From Solirubrobacteraceae bacterium (GTDB taxonomy: Bacteria; Actinomycetota; Thermoleophilia; Solirubrobacterales; Solirubrobacteraceae): a stretch of 64,000 nt of DNA. Both the position numbers and the translations under genes were made by a program. How positions within the stretch are numbered: position 1 is the stretch's first letter; every line of letters begins with the position of its first letter. A model generated the notes under the pieces. It did not search any database. It was not told where the DNA came from and was given only the letters and a program-made list of their open reading frames with translations. Of the stretch, positions 1-7,791 are shown piece by piece. The DNA lies in assembly GCA_029263125.1 (NCBI GenBank), contig JAJCYD010000007.1, positions 151,124-215,123 on the forward strand. Reading direction: 5' to 3'.

Positions 1-402
1 ATGTCCGGATACCTCGGCTCGATCGGGTTCGGCTACCCGGCGGCGATCGGCGCGTGGGCGGCGACCGGCGGCGACGTGCCCGTGCTGTGCGTGACCGGCG
101 ATGGCGGCTTCGGCCAGTACATGGGCGAGCTGCTGACGGCCGTCAAGTACGACATGAACATCACCCACGTCCTGCTCAACAACGGCCAGCTCGGCAAGAT
201 CTCCAAGGAGCAGCAGGCCGGCCGCTGGGACGTCTGGGAGACCGCGCTGCACAACCCCGACTTCAGCGAGTACGCACGCGTCTGCGGGGCGCTCGGCATC
301 CGGGTGACCGCCGCCGGCGAGCTCGACGACGCGATCGCGCGTGCGTTCGCGCACGACGGGCCCGCGCTGGTGGAGGTCGTGACCGATCCCGAGCTCATCT
401 GA
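1..402 (+). CDS. TPP-dependent enzyme, C-terminal part (acetolactate synthase/pyruvate oxidase family)
   Basis: This is the thiamine-diphosphate-binding C-terminal domain of a TPP-dependent decarboxylase or oxidase. The TPP/Mg motif starts at GDGGF (about residue 32) and ends at the NN pair near residue 60, the usual GDG...NN spacing. The end, ALVEVVTDPELI, is typical of the acetolactate synthase/pyruvate oxidase/benzoylformate decarboxylase superfamily. Family members are about 550 residues, so roughly 400 N-terminal residues lie outside the window and the ATG at base 1 is an internal methionine. The substrate cannot be told from this domain. The gene converges on the aldo/keto reductase, with 21 bases between the stops. 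Confidence 0.85.
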   Translation: MSGYLGSIGFGYPAAIGAWAATGGDVPVLCVTGDGGFGQYMGELLTAVKYDMNITHVLLNNGQLGKISKEQQAGRWDVWETALHNPDFSEYARVCGALGIRVTAAGELDDAIARAFAHDGPALVEVVTDPELI

Positions 403-423
403 CGCGGACAGCCCAGGACGCCG

Positions 424-1446
424 CTAGCGCCTTCGCGCGGTGGCCTGCAGCGCCGCGTTCGTCCAGCCCGCGTCGGTCGGGTTGACGTTGTGGCCCGGGG
501 CGACGATCTCGTCGATGCGGTCCAGCAGGTCGTCGTCGAGGTGCACGTCGGCGGCGTCGAGCTGGGACTCAAGCTGCGCCATCGTGCGGACCCCGATGAT
601 CGCCGCCGTCACCGCCGGGTGGCGGATGACGAACGCCAGCGACATGTGGATCAGCGAGATCCCAGCCTCGTCGGCGAGCGTGCCGAGCGCGTCGGCGGCG
701 TCGAGCTTGGCCTGGTTGGCCGGGATCGAGAGGTCATAGCGGGCCGGCAGCATCGCCGAGCGTCGCGACGTGAGGTCCTCGGCGCCCGTGCGCCAGCGCC
801 CCGACAGCCAGCCGCCGCCGAGCGGGCTCCACGGGATGACGCCCATGTCGTGCTCCAGGCACGTCGGGAGGACGTCGGCCTCGATGCCGCGCGCGAGGAT
901 CGAGTACGGCGGCTGCTCGCAGACGAAGCGCTGCAGCCCGCGCTCGCGCGCGACCCACTGCGCCTTGACGATCTGCGCCGCGGGGTAGGTCGACGAGCCG
1001 ATGGAGCGGATCTTGCCCTGCGCGACGAGGTCTGACAGCGCGCCGAGCGTCTCCTCGTGGTCGGTCCACGGGTCCCAGCGGTGCACCTGGTAGAGGTCGA
1101 TCCAGTCGGTCTGCAGGCGCGTGAGCGACGCCTCGACCTCGCGGAAGATCCAGCGCCGCGAGTTGCCGGATTCGTTGGGATCGTCGCCCATCGTGCCGTG
1201 GAACTTCGTCGCGAGCACGACGTTGTCGCGCCGGCCCCCGGCGAGCGCCTTGCCGACGATCTGCTCGGATTCGCCGCGCGAGTAGACGTCGGCGGTGTCG
1301 ACGAAGTTGATCCCCGCGTCCAGCGCCCGGTGGATGATGCGGATGCTCTCGTCGTGGTCGGTCTCGCCCCAGGCGCCGAACATCATCGTGCCGAGGCAGA
1401 GCGGGCTGACGTGTACGCCGGTGCGGCCGAGTGCGCGCTGATCCAT
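424..1446 (-). CDS. Aldo/keto reductase (340 aa)
   Basis: NAD(P)H-dependent oxidoreductase with a TIM-barrel fold. The catalytic tetrad is recognisable: Asp and Tyr in DTADVYS, Lys in LATKF, and His in YQVHRWDP. The N-terminus MDQRALGRTGVHVSPLCLGT is the classic AKR start. I chose ATG 1446 over longer upstream reading because a TATCGT -10 box (1454-1459, minus strand) lies exactly 7 nt upstream, which fits a leaderless mRNA, and because the extra upstream residues are arginine-rich and overlap the divergent gene. The substrate is unknown. A second paralog of equal length is at 36.4-37.4 kb. Confidence 0.9.
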   Translation of the reverse strand: MDQRALGRTGVHVSPLCLGTMMFGAWGETDHDESIRIIHRALDAGINFVDTADVYSRGESEQIVGKALAGGRRDNVVLATKFHGTMGDDPNESGNSRRWIFREVEASLTRLQTDWIDLYQVHRWDPWTDHEETLGALSDLVAQGKIRSIGSSTYPAAQIVKAQWVARERGLQRFVCEQPPYSILARGIEADVLPTCLEHDMGVIPWSPLGGGWLSGRWRTGAEDLTSRRSAMLPARYDLSIPANQAKLDAADALGTLADEAGISLIHMSLAFVIRHPAVTAAIIGVRTMAQLESQLDAADVHLDDDLLDRIDEIVAPGHNVNPTDAGWTNAALQATARRR

Positions 1447-1487
1447 GTAACTGACGATAGCCCGGTGGCTGTGACTAGCCTCAACCC
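1447..1487. promoter_or_regulatory. Divergent promoter region with two leaderless-type -10 boxes
   Basis: The 41-nt gap holds a minus-strand TATCGT (1454-1459, 7 nt from ATG 1446) and a plus-strand TAGCCT (1476-1481, 6 nt from ATG 1488). Neither gene has room for a Shine-Dalgarno-bearing leader. This is inferred from motif position only. Confidence 0.5.
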
Positions 1488-2486
1488 ATGAGCGTTCCCA
1501 TCTCCGTGCTGGATCTCGCGCCGGTCGGCGCCGGCCGCACAGCCGCCGAGGCGCTTGCCGGCACGACCGAGCTGGCTCGCCGCGCCGACGCGCTCGGCTA
1601 CCGACGCTTCTGGGTCGCCGAGCACCACAACATCCCGTCCGTCGCGTCGACCGCGCCCGAGACGCTGATCGCCCACCTCGCCGCGAGCACCCAGCGCATT
1701 CGCGTCGGCTCGGGCGGCGTGATGCTGCCCAACCACGCGCCGCTGGCGGTCGCCGAGCGCTTCGGCATGCTGGAGGCGCTGCATCCCGACCGCATCGACC
1801 TCGGATTGGGTCGTGCCCCCGGCACCGACCAGCGCACCGCGATGGTCCTGCGCAGCGGCGATCCCAACCGCTTCGCCGAGCAGTTCGCCGAGCTGCGCGG
1901 CTACCTCGGCTCCGGCCACCACGGCATCCGGGCGGTGGCGGGCGAGCACTCACAGCCCCAGCTGTGGATGCTCGGCTCGACCGACGGCGGCGCACGGATC
2001 GCCGGCCCGCTGGGCATCCCGTTCGTCTTCGCCCACCACTTCCACCCGCACTTCACCGAGCCGGCGCTGGCGCTCTACCGCGAGCTGTTTCAGCCGTCAG
2101 AGCTCGCGGACACGCCGCGCACGATCGTCGCCGCCGGCGTCGTCGTCGGCGAGGACGACGAGCATGCCGCCCGCCTCGCGCTGCCGGGCGGCGTCTCGAT
2201 GCTGTGGCTGCGCCAGGGCCGCCCGGCGCCGATGCCGACGATCGAGCAGGCCGAGGCGATTGTCGCCGGGCTGTCGGGCACGGAGCTCGCGGTCGTGCAG
2301 GACGCCGTCAACCGCGCGATCGTCGGCGGCCCCGAGACGGTGCACGGACAGCTGCTGGAGCTCGTCGAGCGCACCGGCACCGACGAGCTGATGATCACCT
2401 CACACGTGGCCGACCCCGCCGTGCGGGCGCGCGGACTGGAGCATGTGGCGCGAGCGTTCGAGTTGCAGGAGCAGCCCGTCGGCTGA
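1488..2486 (+). CDS. LLM-class flavin-dependent oxidoreductase (luciferase-like, 332 aa)
   Basis: FMN/F420-type luciferase-like monooxygenase with a TIM barrel, of the MsnO8/YhbW-type subgroup. The start SVPISVLDLAPVGAG and the blocks YRRFWVAEHHN (about residue 41) and DLGLGRAPGTD (about residue 104) are hallmarks of this subgroup. The length matches the family. The substrate cannot be predicted. It converges on the kinase gene with only 8 bases between the stops. The start is supported by the -10 box 6 nt upstream. Confidence 0.9.
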   Translation: MSVPISVLDLAPVGAGRTAAEALAGTTELARRADALGYRRFWVAEHHNIPSVASTAPETLIAHLAASTQRIRVGSGGVMLPNHAPLAVAERFGMLEALHPDRIDLGLGRAPGTDQRTAMVLRSGDPNRFAEQFAELRGYLGSGHHGIRAVAGEHSQPQLWMLGSTDGGARIAGPLGIPFVFAHHFHPHFTEPALALYRELFQPSELADTPRTIVAAGVVVGEDDEHAARLALPGGVSMLWLRQGRPAPMPTIEQAEAIVAGLSGTELAVVQDAVNRAIVGGPETVHGQLLELVERTGTDELMITSHVADPAVRARGLEHVARAFELQEQPVG

Positions 2487-2494
2487 CCCGGCGC

Positions 2495-3415
2495 CTACCC
2501 GCCGTTGCCCGGTTCGCCGCCGAGTGCGACGGTCGCGCGAGCCGTCGTGAGGTGGTAGAGGATCAGCAGCTGCACGAGCGCCAGGGACTCGGAGCGGTGG
2601 ATCTCCTTGCCGACCGTGAACTCGCCGAGCGTGTCGGTGCGCAGGTGGCTGGCGAAGTGCATGCGGTCCCAGATCGCCTCCTCGATCTCCTCCGCGCGCT
2701 CGCGCTCAAGATCGCCGGGGATGTGCAGCACGCGCTCACCGTGGCGCTCGGTCATCGTGAACGCGCCGTCGCCGTCGCCGCCGTCGACGAACGAGGACAG
2801 GTCGGGATGGGGCAGCGAGTCGCGCAGCGTCAGCACGGCGTCGAGCACGAACGGGTCGGCCGCGCTGGGTTGGCGGCAGACGACCATGTCGGCGTGGGCG
2901 CGCTGCGGGCGGATGAACGCTGCGGAGTCGGGCTCGCGGCGATCGAGGTCCTCGAGCACCTGGTCGGTCGTGTACCCGCGCTTGGAGCAGTCGCGGTCGA
3001 CCTTCCACTGGCGCCGCAGGGACTCCGGCGGGTCGAGGTAGACGCGTACGTCGTAGGACTCGCGCATCTCGGGCGTGTAGTACCCCAGCAGCCCTTCGAC
3101 GACGGCGAATGGATCGGGCTCGACGTAGGTCAGCGGGCCGAAGGTGCCGTTGGAGTGCAGGTAGACAGGCTTGAGGATCGGCCGGCCCTCGTGCAGGCAC
3201 TCCAGATGCGAGGCCATGATGTCGAGGTAGTTGCAGTCGGGATGCAGCGGCGTGATCGCGCGATCGGCGCGCTGCTTGCGGTCGTACTTGTGGTAGTCGT
3301 CGGTGCAGATGTGGGTGACGACGTCCTCGCCGAGCAGGCGAACGAGACCCTTGCTCAACGTCGTCTTGCCGGAGGCGGAATCACCGACGATCCCGAGAAT
3401 GATTGGTCGTGGCAC
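2495..3415 (-). CDS. Phosphoribulokinase/uridine kinase family protein (306 aa)
   Basis: P-loop kinase. It begins VPRPIILGIVGDSASGKTT, with Walker A GDSASGKTT near residue 11, followed by the ICTDDYHKYDR block and the YLDIM and KPVYLHSNGTFGP blocks that are characteristic of phosphoribulokinase (ribulose-5-phosphate to ribulose-1,5-bisphosphate) rather than of uridine kinase. The length is near that of the cyanobacterial-type enzyme. No RuBisCO gene is seen in this window, so Calvin-cycle use is unproven. I chose GTG 3415 because a TACGCT -10 box (3422-3427, minus strand) lies 6 nt upstream, and the 17 extra upstream residues look non-coding. Confidence 0.8.
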   Translation of the reverse strand: MPRPIILGIVGDSASGKTTLSKGLVRLLGEDVVTHICTDDYHKYDRKQRADRAITPLHPDCNYLDIMASHLECLHEGRPILKPVYLHSNGTFGPLTYVEPDPFAVVEGLLGYYTPEMRESYDVRVYLDPPESLRRQWKVDRDCSKRGYTTDQVLEDLDRREPDSAAFIRPQRAHADMVVCRQPSAADPFVLDAVLTLRDSLPHPDLSSFVDGGDGDGAFTMTERHGERVLHIPGDLERERAEEIEEAIWDRMHFASHLRTDTLGEFTVGKEIHRSESLALVQLLILYHLTTARATVALGGEPGNGG

Positions 3416-3535
3416 GCCGTGAGCGTAGTACGGCGGCCCCGGCGGCCACAACCTGGATCCACGCATCGTGGCGCAACGTCGAACCTGCCGGCCGCGCGTC
3501 GCAGAACGAGGCCGTTCGGCGCGAGGGCAAGCGGG

Positions 3536-3706
3536 TCAGCCCACGGCGCGATACCTGCCCGCGCGGCGCCAGCGGCGGGTTGGCGGAGCCGCGATCTGCG
3601 CGGCTCCGATGCGCTTGTTGCGGGTGATCGCTCCGGCGAGGGCCTGGGCCTGCTTGACGGCCGCCAGCGGGGCGCGCGACGTGATGTGACGGTGCTTGGA
3701 TTCCAT
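3536..3706 (-). CDS. Small basic protein, 56 aa, unknown
   Basis: Short reading frame starting MESKHRHITSRAPLAAVKQA and ending in a run rich in Arg (RRWRRAGRYRAVG). It has a good Shine-Dalgarno (AGGAG, 8 nt before ATG 3706). It is rich in Ala, Arg and Lys with no cysteine or membrane segment, so a nucleic-acid-binding or ribosome-associated role is conceivable but not shown. The flanking stretches 3416-3535 and 3707-3936 show nothing else that I recognise. Confidence 0.45.
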   Translation of the reverse strand: MESKHRHITSRAPLAAVKQAQALAGAITRNKRIGAAQIAAPPTRRWRRAGRYRAVG

Positions 3707-3936
3707 GCGGTTCACTCCTGATCGGTTGTCGCGTGCGGGCGGCGACGTCGACGCGTCGCACGCGGGTCCGGCACGGGATCGCGATGGTCATCGGCTGCTC
3801 CGCGATGACGGCGCTGTCCCTCGCACAACCGGCGTCCTACCGGTGCGGTTGTGGCGTATCGCCCAGTCGGGGCGCTCTGCTGGTGCGCCGGATCCTAGCG
3901 GACCCGGCGGCTTGGCGAGGGATCCTTTGAGGGCGT

Positions 3937-3970
3937 TTGAAACCGTCCCCGAATGGGGTACAACGCGGCG
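3937..3970 (+). promoter_or_regulatory. Sigma-70-like promoter, leaderless gene
   Basis: TTGAAA (3937-3942), a 16-nt spacer, TACAAC (3959-3964), then 6 nt to ATG 3971. It decides the start of the next gene, because the alternative ATG at 3953 lies upstream of this -10 box. Confidence 0.55.
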
Positions 3971-4369
3971 ATGCACCTTCTCGTTCTGGCCTCGGACCCC
4001 GTCGACACCGGCACGTTGCGCGGCATCGTCGGCGACGAGATCGACGGCGCGCGCGTGCTCGTCGTGTCCCCGGCGCTCAACGAGTCGCCGGTCGCGTTCT
4101 GGGCATCGGACGCCGACGAGGCGATCGAGGATGCCGACGCGGCAGGCACGCAGATCGTCGAGCAGCTGCGCGCCGAGGGTGTCGCCGCCAACAGCGCGAC
4201 CGGCGAGAGCGAGCCGCTGCTCGCGCTGCAGGACGCGCTCGCGACGTTCCCCGCCGACCGGATCGTCATCTTCGTCCGTGACGAGGACGATCAGCGCTAC
4301 CGCGAGGACGACCTTTGCGGCGAGGTGCAGCGCCGCTTCGATCTGCCGGTCACGCTGGCCACGCTGTAG
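3971..4369 (+). CDS. Hypothetical alpha/beta protein (132 aa), stress-protein-like fold
   Basis: The sequence begins MHLLVLASDPVDTGTLRGIV and alternates hydrophobic strands with acidic helices (MHLLVLAS, ARVLVVSPAL, IVIFVRDEDDQ). This pattern is reminiscent of a Rossmann-like or universal-stress-protein-like fold, but no nucleotide-binding signature is clear. The protein is strongly acidic. The start at 3971 rather than 3953 is chosen from the promoter spacing. It is followed after 27 bases by the SRPBCC gene on the same strand, so the two may be co-transcribed. The function is unknown. Confidence 0.7.
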   Translation: MHLLVLASDPVDTGTLRGIVGDEIDGARVLVVSPALNESPVAFWASDADEAIEDADAAGTQIVEQLRAEGVAANSATGESEPLLALQDALATFPADRIVIFVRDEDDQRYREDDLCGEVQRRFDLPVTLATL

Positions 4370-4396
4370 CTCGTCGCGCTCGCGTCGTCCGCCGCG

Positions 4397-4849
4397 ATGC
4401 AGTTCGATAACTCCTTCTCCGTGCAGGCCCCGATCGACGCGGTCTTCGCCGCCGTGTCGGACATCGAGCGCGTGGTGGTGTGCGTGCCCGGAGCGCAGGT
4501 GCTCAGCAGTCGCGGCGACGATGTCTTCGAAGTCGCGCTGCGGTCGCGGGTCGGCCTCGTCTCGCGGCGCTACGCGGGCACGATCACCGTCCACGAGCGC
4601 GACGCCGGCGCGCGCCGGGTCACGATGACCAACCGCGCGCGCGACGCGACGGGCAAGAGCGTCGGCGATGCGCGCATCGAGATCGGCCTCGCCGAGCTCG
4701 GCTCGCACACGAACGTCTCGATCCACTCGCGGGTGACGATCGCCGGCGGGACGCTCGCCGAGACGACGATCGGCAGGGCCGCCGCCGAGCAGATGGCGCT
4801 GTTCACCGCCAACCTGCGCGCGCTGGTCGGCGGCGAAACGCCACCATGA
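4397..4849 (+). CDS. SRPBCC/CoxG-like protein (150 aa)
   Basis: Small START-fold (SRPBCC) protein. The opening MQFDNSFSVQAPIDAVFAAVSD and the block VVVCVPGAQVLS (about residue 31) match the carbon-monoxide-dehydrogenase subunit G (CoxG) family, in which CoxG is proposed to help anchor or mature CO dehydrogenase. The terminal helix AAAEQMALFTANLRALV is also typical. No CODH subunits are nearby, so a generic lipid or hydrophobe-binding role is just as likely. It converges on the LCP gene; the 63 bases between them hold nothing that I recognise. Confidence 0.75.
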   Translation: MQFDNSFSVQAPIDAVFAAVSDIERVVVCVPGAQVLSSRGDDVFEVALRSRVGLVSRRYAGTITVHERDAGARRVTMTNRARDATGKSVGDARIEIGLAELGSHTNVSIHSRVTIAGGTLAETTIGRAAAEQMALFTANLRALVGGETPP

Positions 4850-4912
4850 CGTCCGCGCAGCCCGTGCTTGCGAACTGCCTCGGGCCGCGCCGGGTCGCGC
4901 GCTGAGATCGGC

Positions 4913-6403
4913 CTACTCGCCGCGGCGCAGCGACTCGGCGATGCTCATCATCTGCGCGTTGGTGAGCTTGCGCGAGAGCGTGTTGGACACCCAGTAGACG
5001 GCCAGCGGCGTCTGAAACGCGATCAGCCGGATGCGCTTGCCGTCGAAGTAGCGCTGATAGGTGCGCGAGCCGACTCGCCGCTCGTCGGTTGGGCTCTGCA
5101 GGATCGGCGGGGCCTTCCACGTCGTTGCCTGGATGCCGTAGTACTCGCCGATCTCGCCCGCGTAGAGCACGATCCGATACGCACGCTGGCGGCGCTTGTC
5201 GTCATCGACGATCTCGTAGGAGCGCGGGCTGGAGTCGCTGTAGCGGCCGCGCCCGAGGCGGACGGTGGGGTAGTAGACGGGCAGGCCGAGCGCGCCGAGC
5301 TCCAGCTGCATCGCTCGCACGTGACGTGCGCCGCCCGCGGGATCGCGGACGAGACCCGCCGCGAGGCTGCCGGGCTTGACAGGCTTGGGCTTGGGCTCGG
5401 ACGTGCGCTCCGTGAGATCGGGGTTGGCATCGAGCAGCGCGTCGTCGGAGCCGCGCACGTCGATGAAGCTGTCGACCGTCTGCTGAAGATCCGCCTGGGA
5501 GACCTCGACGCAGGTGCCGTCCGGGCAATCGGTGGCCGGGAAGCGCACCTCGGTGATCGGAGACTTGGAGGCCTCGTAGACGACCTTGAGCAGGCCGAGG
5601 ATCTCGGTCGTGTCCTGCTGGGGAATGTCGCTCTGGGTGTAGGCCCCGAAGATCCGCAGCAGCTCCTTGCGGTCCGAGAAGACCTTGCCGAGCCCGATCT
5701 GCCCCTTGGCCTGGCGCAGGAACTCCTGCTGGCGCGCGGCGCGCACGAAGTCCGAGTCCTCGTGACGGAAGCGCACGAAGTCCAGCGCATCCGAGCCGCA
5801 CAGCCGCTGGTAGCCGGGCCGCAGGTCGATCGTCGCGTAGCGAGGGCCCGGACGCGTGTTGTCGTTGAAGTAGCGGCGGTCGACCTCGGCGTAGACGCAG
5901 CCAAGCCGGTTGACCGCTCGCCTGAAGCCGCCGAAGTTCACGTTGATGACATGGTTGATCGGGATCCCGAGCAGCAGCGTGACCGTCTCGACGCTCAGCG
6001 CGGCGCCGCCGAGCTCAAAGGCCTCGTTGATCTTGCGCATCCCCCGATAGCCCGGGATCTGCACCTGCAGGTCGCGCGGCAGCGACATGATCGCCGTCGC
6101 GCCACGGTCGGGATCGAGGTGCGCGACGATGATCGTGTCCGAGCGCGGCGGCATGTCCACCGTGTCGGCGAAGCGCTTGTCGGAGCCCAGCAGCAGGATC
6201 GTCTGCGGCCCGCCGGACAGGACGTCCTCGAGCACCTCCTCGACGCGCGGGATCGGCTTGGAGGCCTTCTTGACGATCTCGATGTCCTCCTTGACCTCGG
6301 CGAGGAGGATGGTCGCGACCGCCGTCGCCGAGCACACGACGATGATCGCGCCGCCGAGCACGAACTTCTTCAGGTGCTGACGGAGCCTGCCCACGCAGGC
6401 CAT
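4913..6403 (-). CDS. LytR-CpsA-Psr (LCP) family cell-wall protein (496 aa)
   Basis: LCP proteins are membrane-anchored phosphotransferases that move polyprenyl-linked glycopolymers onto peptidoglycan. The N-terminus is short and basic, followed by one membrane segment (about residues 14-35). The LCP domain spans about residues 65-260, with TILLLGSDKR, the phosphate-binding SLPRDLQVQIPG and KINEAFELGG blocks, and FRHEDSDFVRAARQQEFL near residue 215. The remaining C-terminal part is an extracellular domain that I do not recognise. The gene follows cbtA on the same strand after 27 bases, but its role is unrelated to cobalt, so shared transcription would be readthrough. The start has no clear ribosome binding site. 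Confidence 0.88.
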   Translation of the reverse strand: MACVGRLRQHLKKFVLGGAIIVVCSATAVATILLAEVKEDIEIVKKASKPIPRVEEVLEDVLSGGPQTILLLGSDKRFADTVDMPPRSDTIIVAHLDPDRGATAIMSLPRDLQVQIPGYRGMRKINEAFELGGAALSVETVTLLLGIPINHVINVNFGGFRRAVNRLGCVYAEVDRRYFNDNTRPGPRYATIDLRPGYQRLCGSDALDFVRFRHEDSDFVRAARQQEFLRQAKGQIGLGKVFSDRKELLRIFGAYTQSDIPQQDTTEILGLLKVVYEASKSPITEVRFPATDCPDGTCVEVSQADLQQTVDSFIDVRGSDDALLDANPDLTERTSEPKPKPVKPGSLAAGLVRDPAGGARHVRAMQLELGALGLPVYYPTVRLGRGRYSDSSPRSYEIVDDDKRRQRAYRIVLYAGEIGEYYGIQATTWKAPPILQSPTDERRVGSRTYQRYFDGKRIRLIAFQTPLAVYWVSNTLSRKLTNAQMMSIAESLRRGE

Positions 6404-6430
6404 TCAACCGCAGCCGGGGGCCGCGCGGGC

Positions 6431-7180
6431 CTACGCCTGGAGCGCCGGCCCCGCGGCGTCGCGCTCATGCCCGCGCAGCAGCTGCTCGGCCGCGGCGCCG
6501 AAGCCCAGGCCGATCGCCGCGAACAGGATCGCGCTGATCGCCAGCGACGCGACGCGGAAGTCCCACAGCACGTCGGCGGGAAACCCGCCGGGAGGACCGT
6601 CGACGCCCGGCAGGACGACCTGGGCGAGCACGATCAGCGCGACGAATCCACCGGCGCCCGCGATCGTCGCGTTCCACGCGCCCAGGCGCTCCAACAGCTC
6701 GCGGCGGATGCGCATGGCGGCGGTCGCCGCGGCGACCGAGATGCAGATCATCGTGACGAACAGTGCGGTGCGCGTGCCCAGCGACTCGGGCGTGGCGGTC
6801 GCCGGCGGCCCAGCGGGGTACTTCGCGAACGGCACGAGAACGATCGTCAGGTAGGCGCCGAGCGCGAGCGTCGCCGACATCGCCCGCGCCCCGATGGCGC
6901 CGATGCGCCCGTAGGCCCAGGCGAAGACGAGCGCGAACAGGCCGCCGAGGGCGACGCCCATCGCGGCGAGCGCGGTCAGCAGGCCGACCGTGCGCTGCGT
7001 GCCGCGCGCCACGACCTCCGGCTCGGCTGGCGCCCCGGGTTGGGGCGCAGGAGCGACGCGCTGCTCGAAGTCGATGGCCGCCTGCACCGGCGGCTCGCCG
7101 ATCGCGTAGGCGACCGGGAAGGCGAGCACGCCGGCGCACAGCCCGGCGAGCATGCCCCTGATCAGCAGGGAGCGGATCAT
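6431..7180 (-). CDS. cbtA: CbtA cobalt transporter subunit (249 aa)
   Basis: CbtA is an integral membrane protein found with B12 genes and predicted to import cobalt together with CbtB. The start MIRSLLIRGMLAGLCAGVLA and the conserved E-P-V-x-x-A-I-x-x-E segment (EPPVQAAIDFE, residues 28-38) are family hallmarks. About five to six membrane segments can be read along the chain. It lies directly downstream of cbtB, with 49 bases between, and is controlled by the cobalamin riboswitch ahead of cbtB. Confidence 0.88.
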   Translation of the reverse strand: MIRSLLIRGMLAGLCAGVLAFPVAYAIGEPPVQAAIDFEQRVAPAPQPGAPAEPEVVARGTQRTVGLLTALAAMGVALGGLFALVFAWAYGRIGAIGARAMSATLALGAYLTIVLVPFAKYPAGPPATATPESLGTRTALFVTMICISVAAATAAMRIRRELLERLGAWNATIAGAGGFVALIVLAQVVLPGVDGPPGGFPADVLWDFRVASLAISAILFAAIGLGFGAAAEQLLRGHERDAAGPALQA

Positions 7181-7198
7181 GTGTCGACCAGCAGGCTG

Positions 7199-7233
7199 CT
7201 AGTACGCGCAGAACGTGCGGACGCGTGTACTAG
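7199..7233 (-). other. Inverted repeat at the cbtB-cbtA junction
   Basis: CTAGTACGCG (7199-7208) can pair with CGCG-TG-TACTAG (7222-7233); the outer seven bases match exactly. It includes the cbtB stop codon and ends about 20 nt before the cbtA start. It could be an mRNA processing or attenuation hairpin. Confidence 0.4.
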
Positions 7234-7448
7234 TGGCAGGGGAAGCCGAGCAGGTGCCGGCCGTCGTGCAGGAACTCGTGGACGCCGGCGCCCGAGACCA
7301 GCGAGGCGACGCCCTGCTCGCCGCCGACGAAGTACATCAGCACGAACAGCGCGAACCCGGCGAAGATCGCGTAGGGCAGGATCTCGCCCGGCGAGGCGAT
7401 CGGTGCGGGCGCGGTTGTGATCCCCCGCTCGGCGACGACGTCAGACAT
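7230..7448 (-). CDS. cbtB: CbtB cobalt transporter subunit (72 aa)
   Basis: Small single-pass membrane protein that partners with CbtA. One transmembrane helix (about residues 23-41, ILPYAIFAGFALFVLMYFV) is followed by a histidine-rich C-terminus: HEFLHDGRHLLGFPCH holds four His and one Cys, likely cobalt ligands. This C-terminal His cluster after one helix is the CbtB signature. A strong Shine-Dalgarno (AAGGAG) precedes ATG 7448. It is the first gene of the minus-strand transcript whose leader carries a cobalamin riboswitch. Confidence 0.9.
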   Translation of the reverse strand: MSDVVAERGITTAPAPIASPGEILPYAIFAGFALFVLMYFVGGEQGVASLVSGAGVHEFLHDGRHLLGFPCH

Positions 7449-7479
7449 GCTGGTCTCCTTCTCGGGATCACGCGTCCCG

Positions 7480-7590
7480 TCGATGATCAGAGCGCGTGAC
7501 GGAGAAGTGTCTGGCTCACGGATCCTCGTCCGCTCACAGTGGCGCGACCGCGCCGGTCTTTCACCGGCTTCCTCGCACCGTCACACGAGG
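7480..7590 (-). promoter_or_regulatory. Cobalamin riboswitch upstream of cbtB-cbtA
   Basis: On the minus strand the leader carries the B12-box core GCGCCACTGTGAG (complement of 7533-7545), preceded by the AGGAAGCCGGTG...CCGG stem motif and followed by GAGCCAGACAC, in the order conserved in cobalamin riboswitches. High cobalamin should reduce expression of the cobalt importer. The edges are approximate. A possible -10 box TATGGT (7596-7601, minus strand) lies just upstream. Confidence 0.88.
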
Positions 7591-7645
7591 CACGGACCAT
7601 AGTCGCGCGACGGGTCGCCCGCAACACTGCCGCTATGCTGCGCCG

Positions 7646-7765
7646 CATCAGCGCGATGGTCGCGAGGAACCCGGTGAGAAGCCGGGACGGTCGCGCCACT
7701 GTGACCGGGAACCGCACGATCCCGGGAGTCAGGAACTCCGACCACCGCGAATGCCGCTGACGGGA
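7646..7765 (+). promoter_or_regulatory. Cobalamin riboswitch upstream of cobG operon
   Basis: The plus strand carries GAGGAACCCGGTGAGAAGCC, then the B12-box core TCGCGCCACTGTGACC (7691-7706), then GAGTCAGGAACTC (7726-7738), the diagnostic order of cobalamin riboswitch elements. Downstream, a small hairpin (GGGAA 7762-7766 with TTCCC 7774-7778) abuts the AGGAGG ribosome binding site (7779-7784) of cobG, which suggests control at translation initiation. A possible -10 box TATGCT is at 7634-7639. Confidence 0.9.
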
Positions 7766-7791
7766 ACGCGCTCTTCCCAGGAGGTAGTCCG

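Noticed and set aside
4868..7420. 850-codon open frame on the plus strand over the LCP and cbtA genes
   Set aside because: It is composed of Arg/Ala-rich low-complexity text and lies antisense to two clearly conserved genes; it is a GC-rich shadow.
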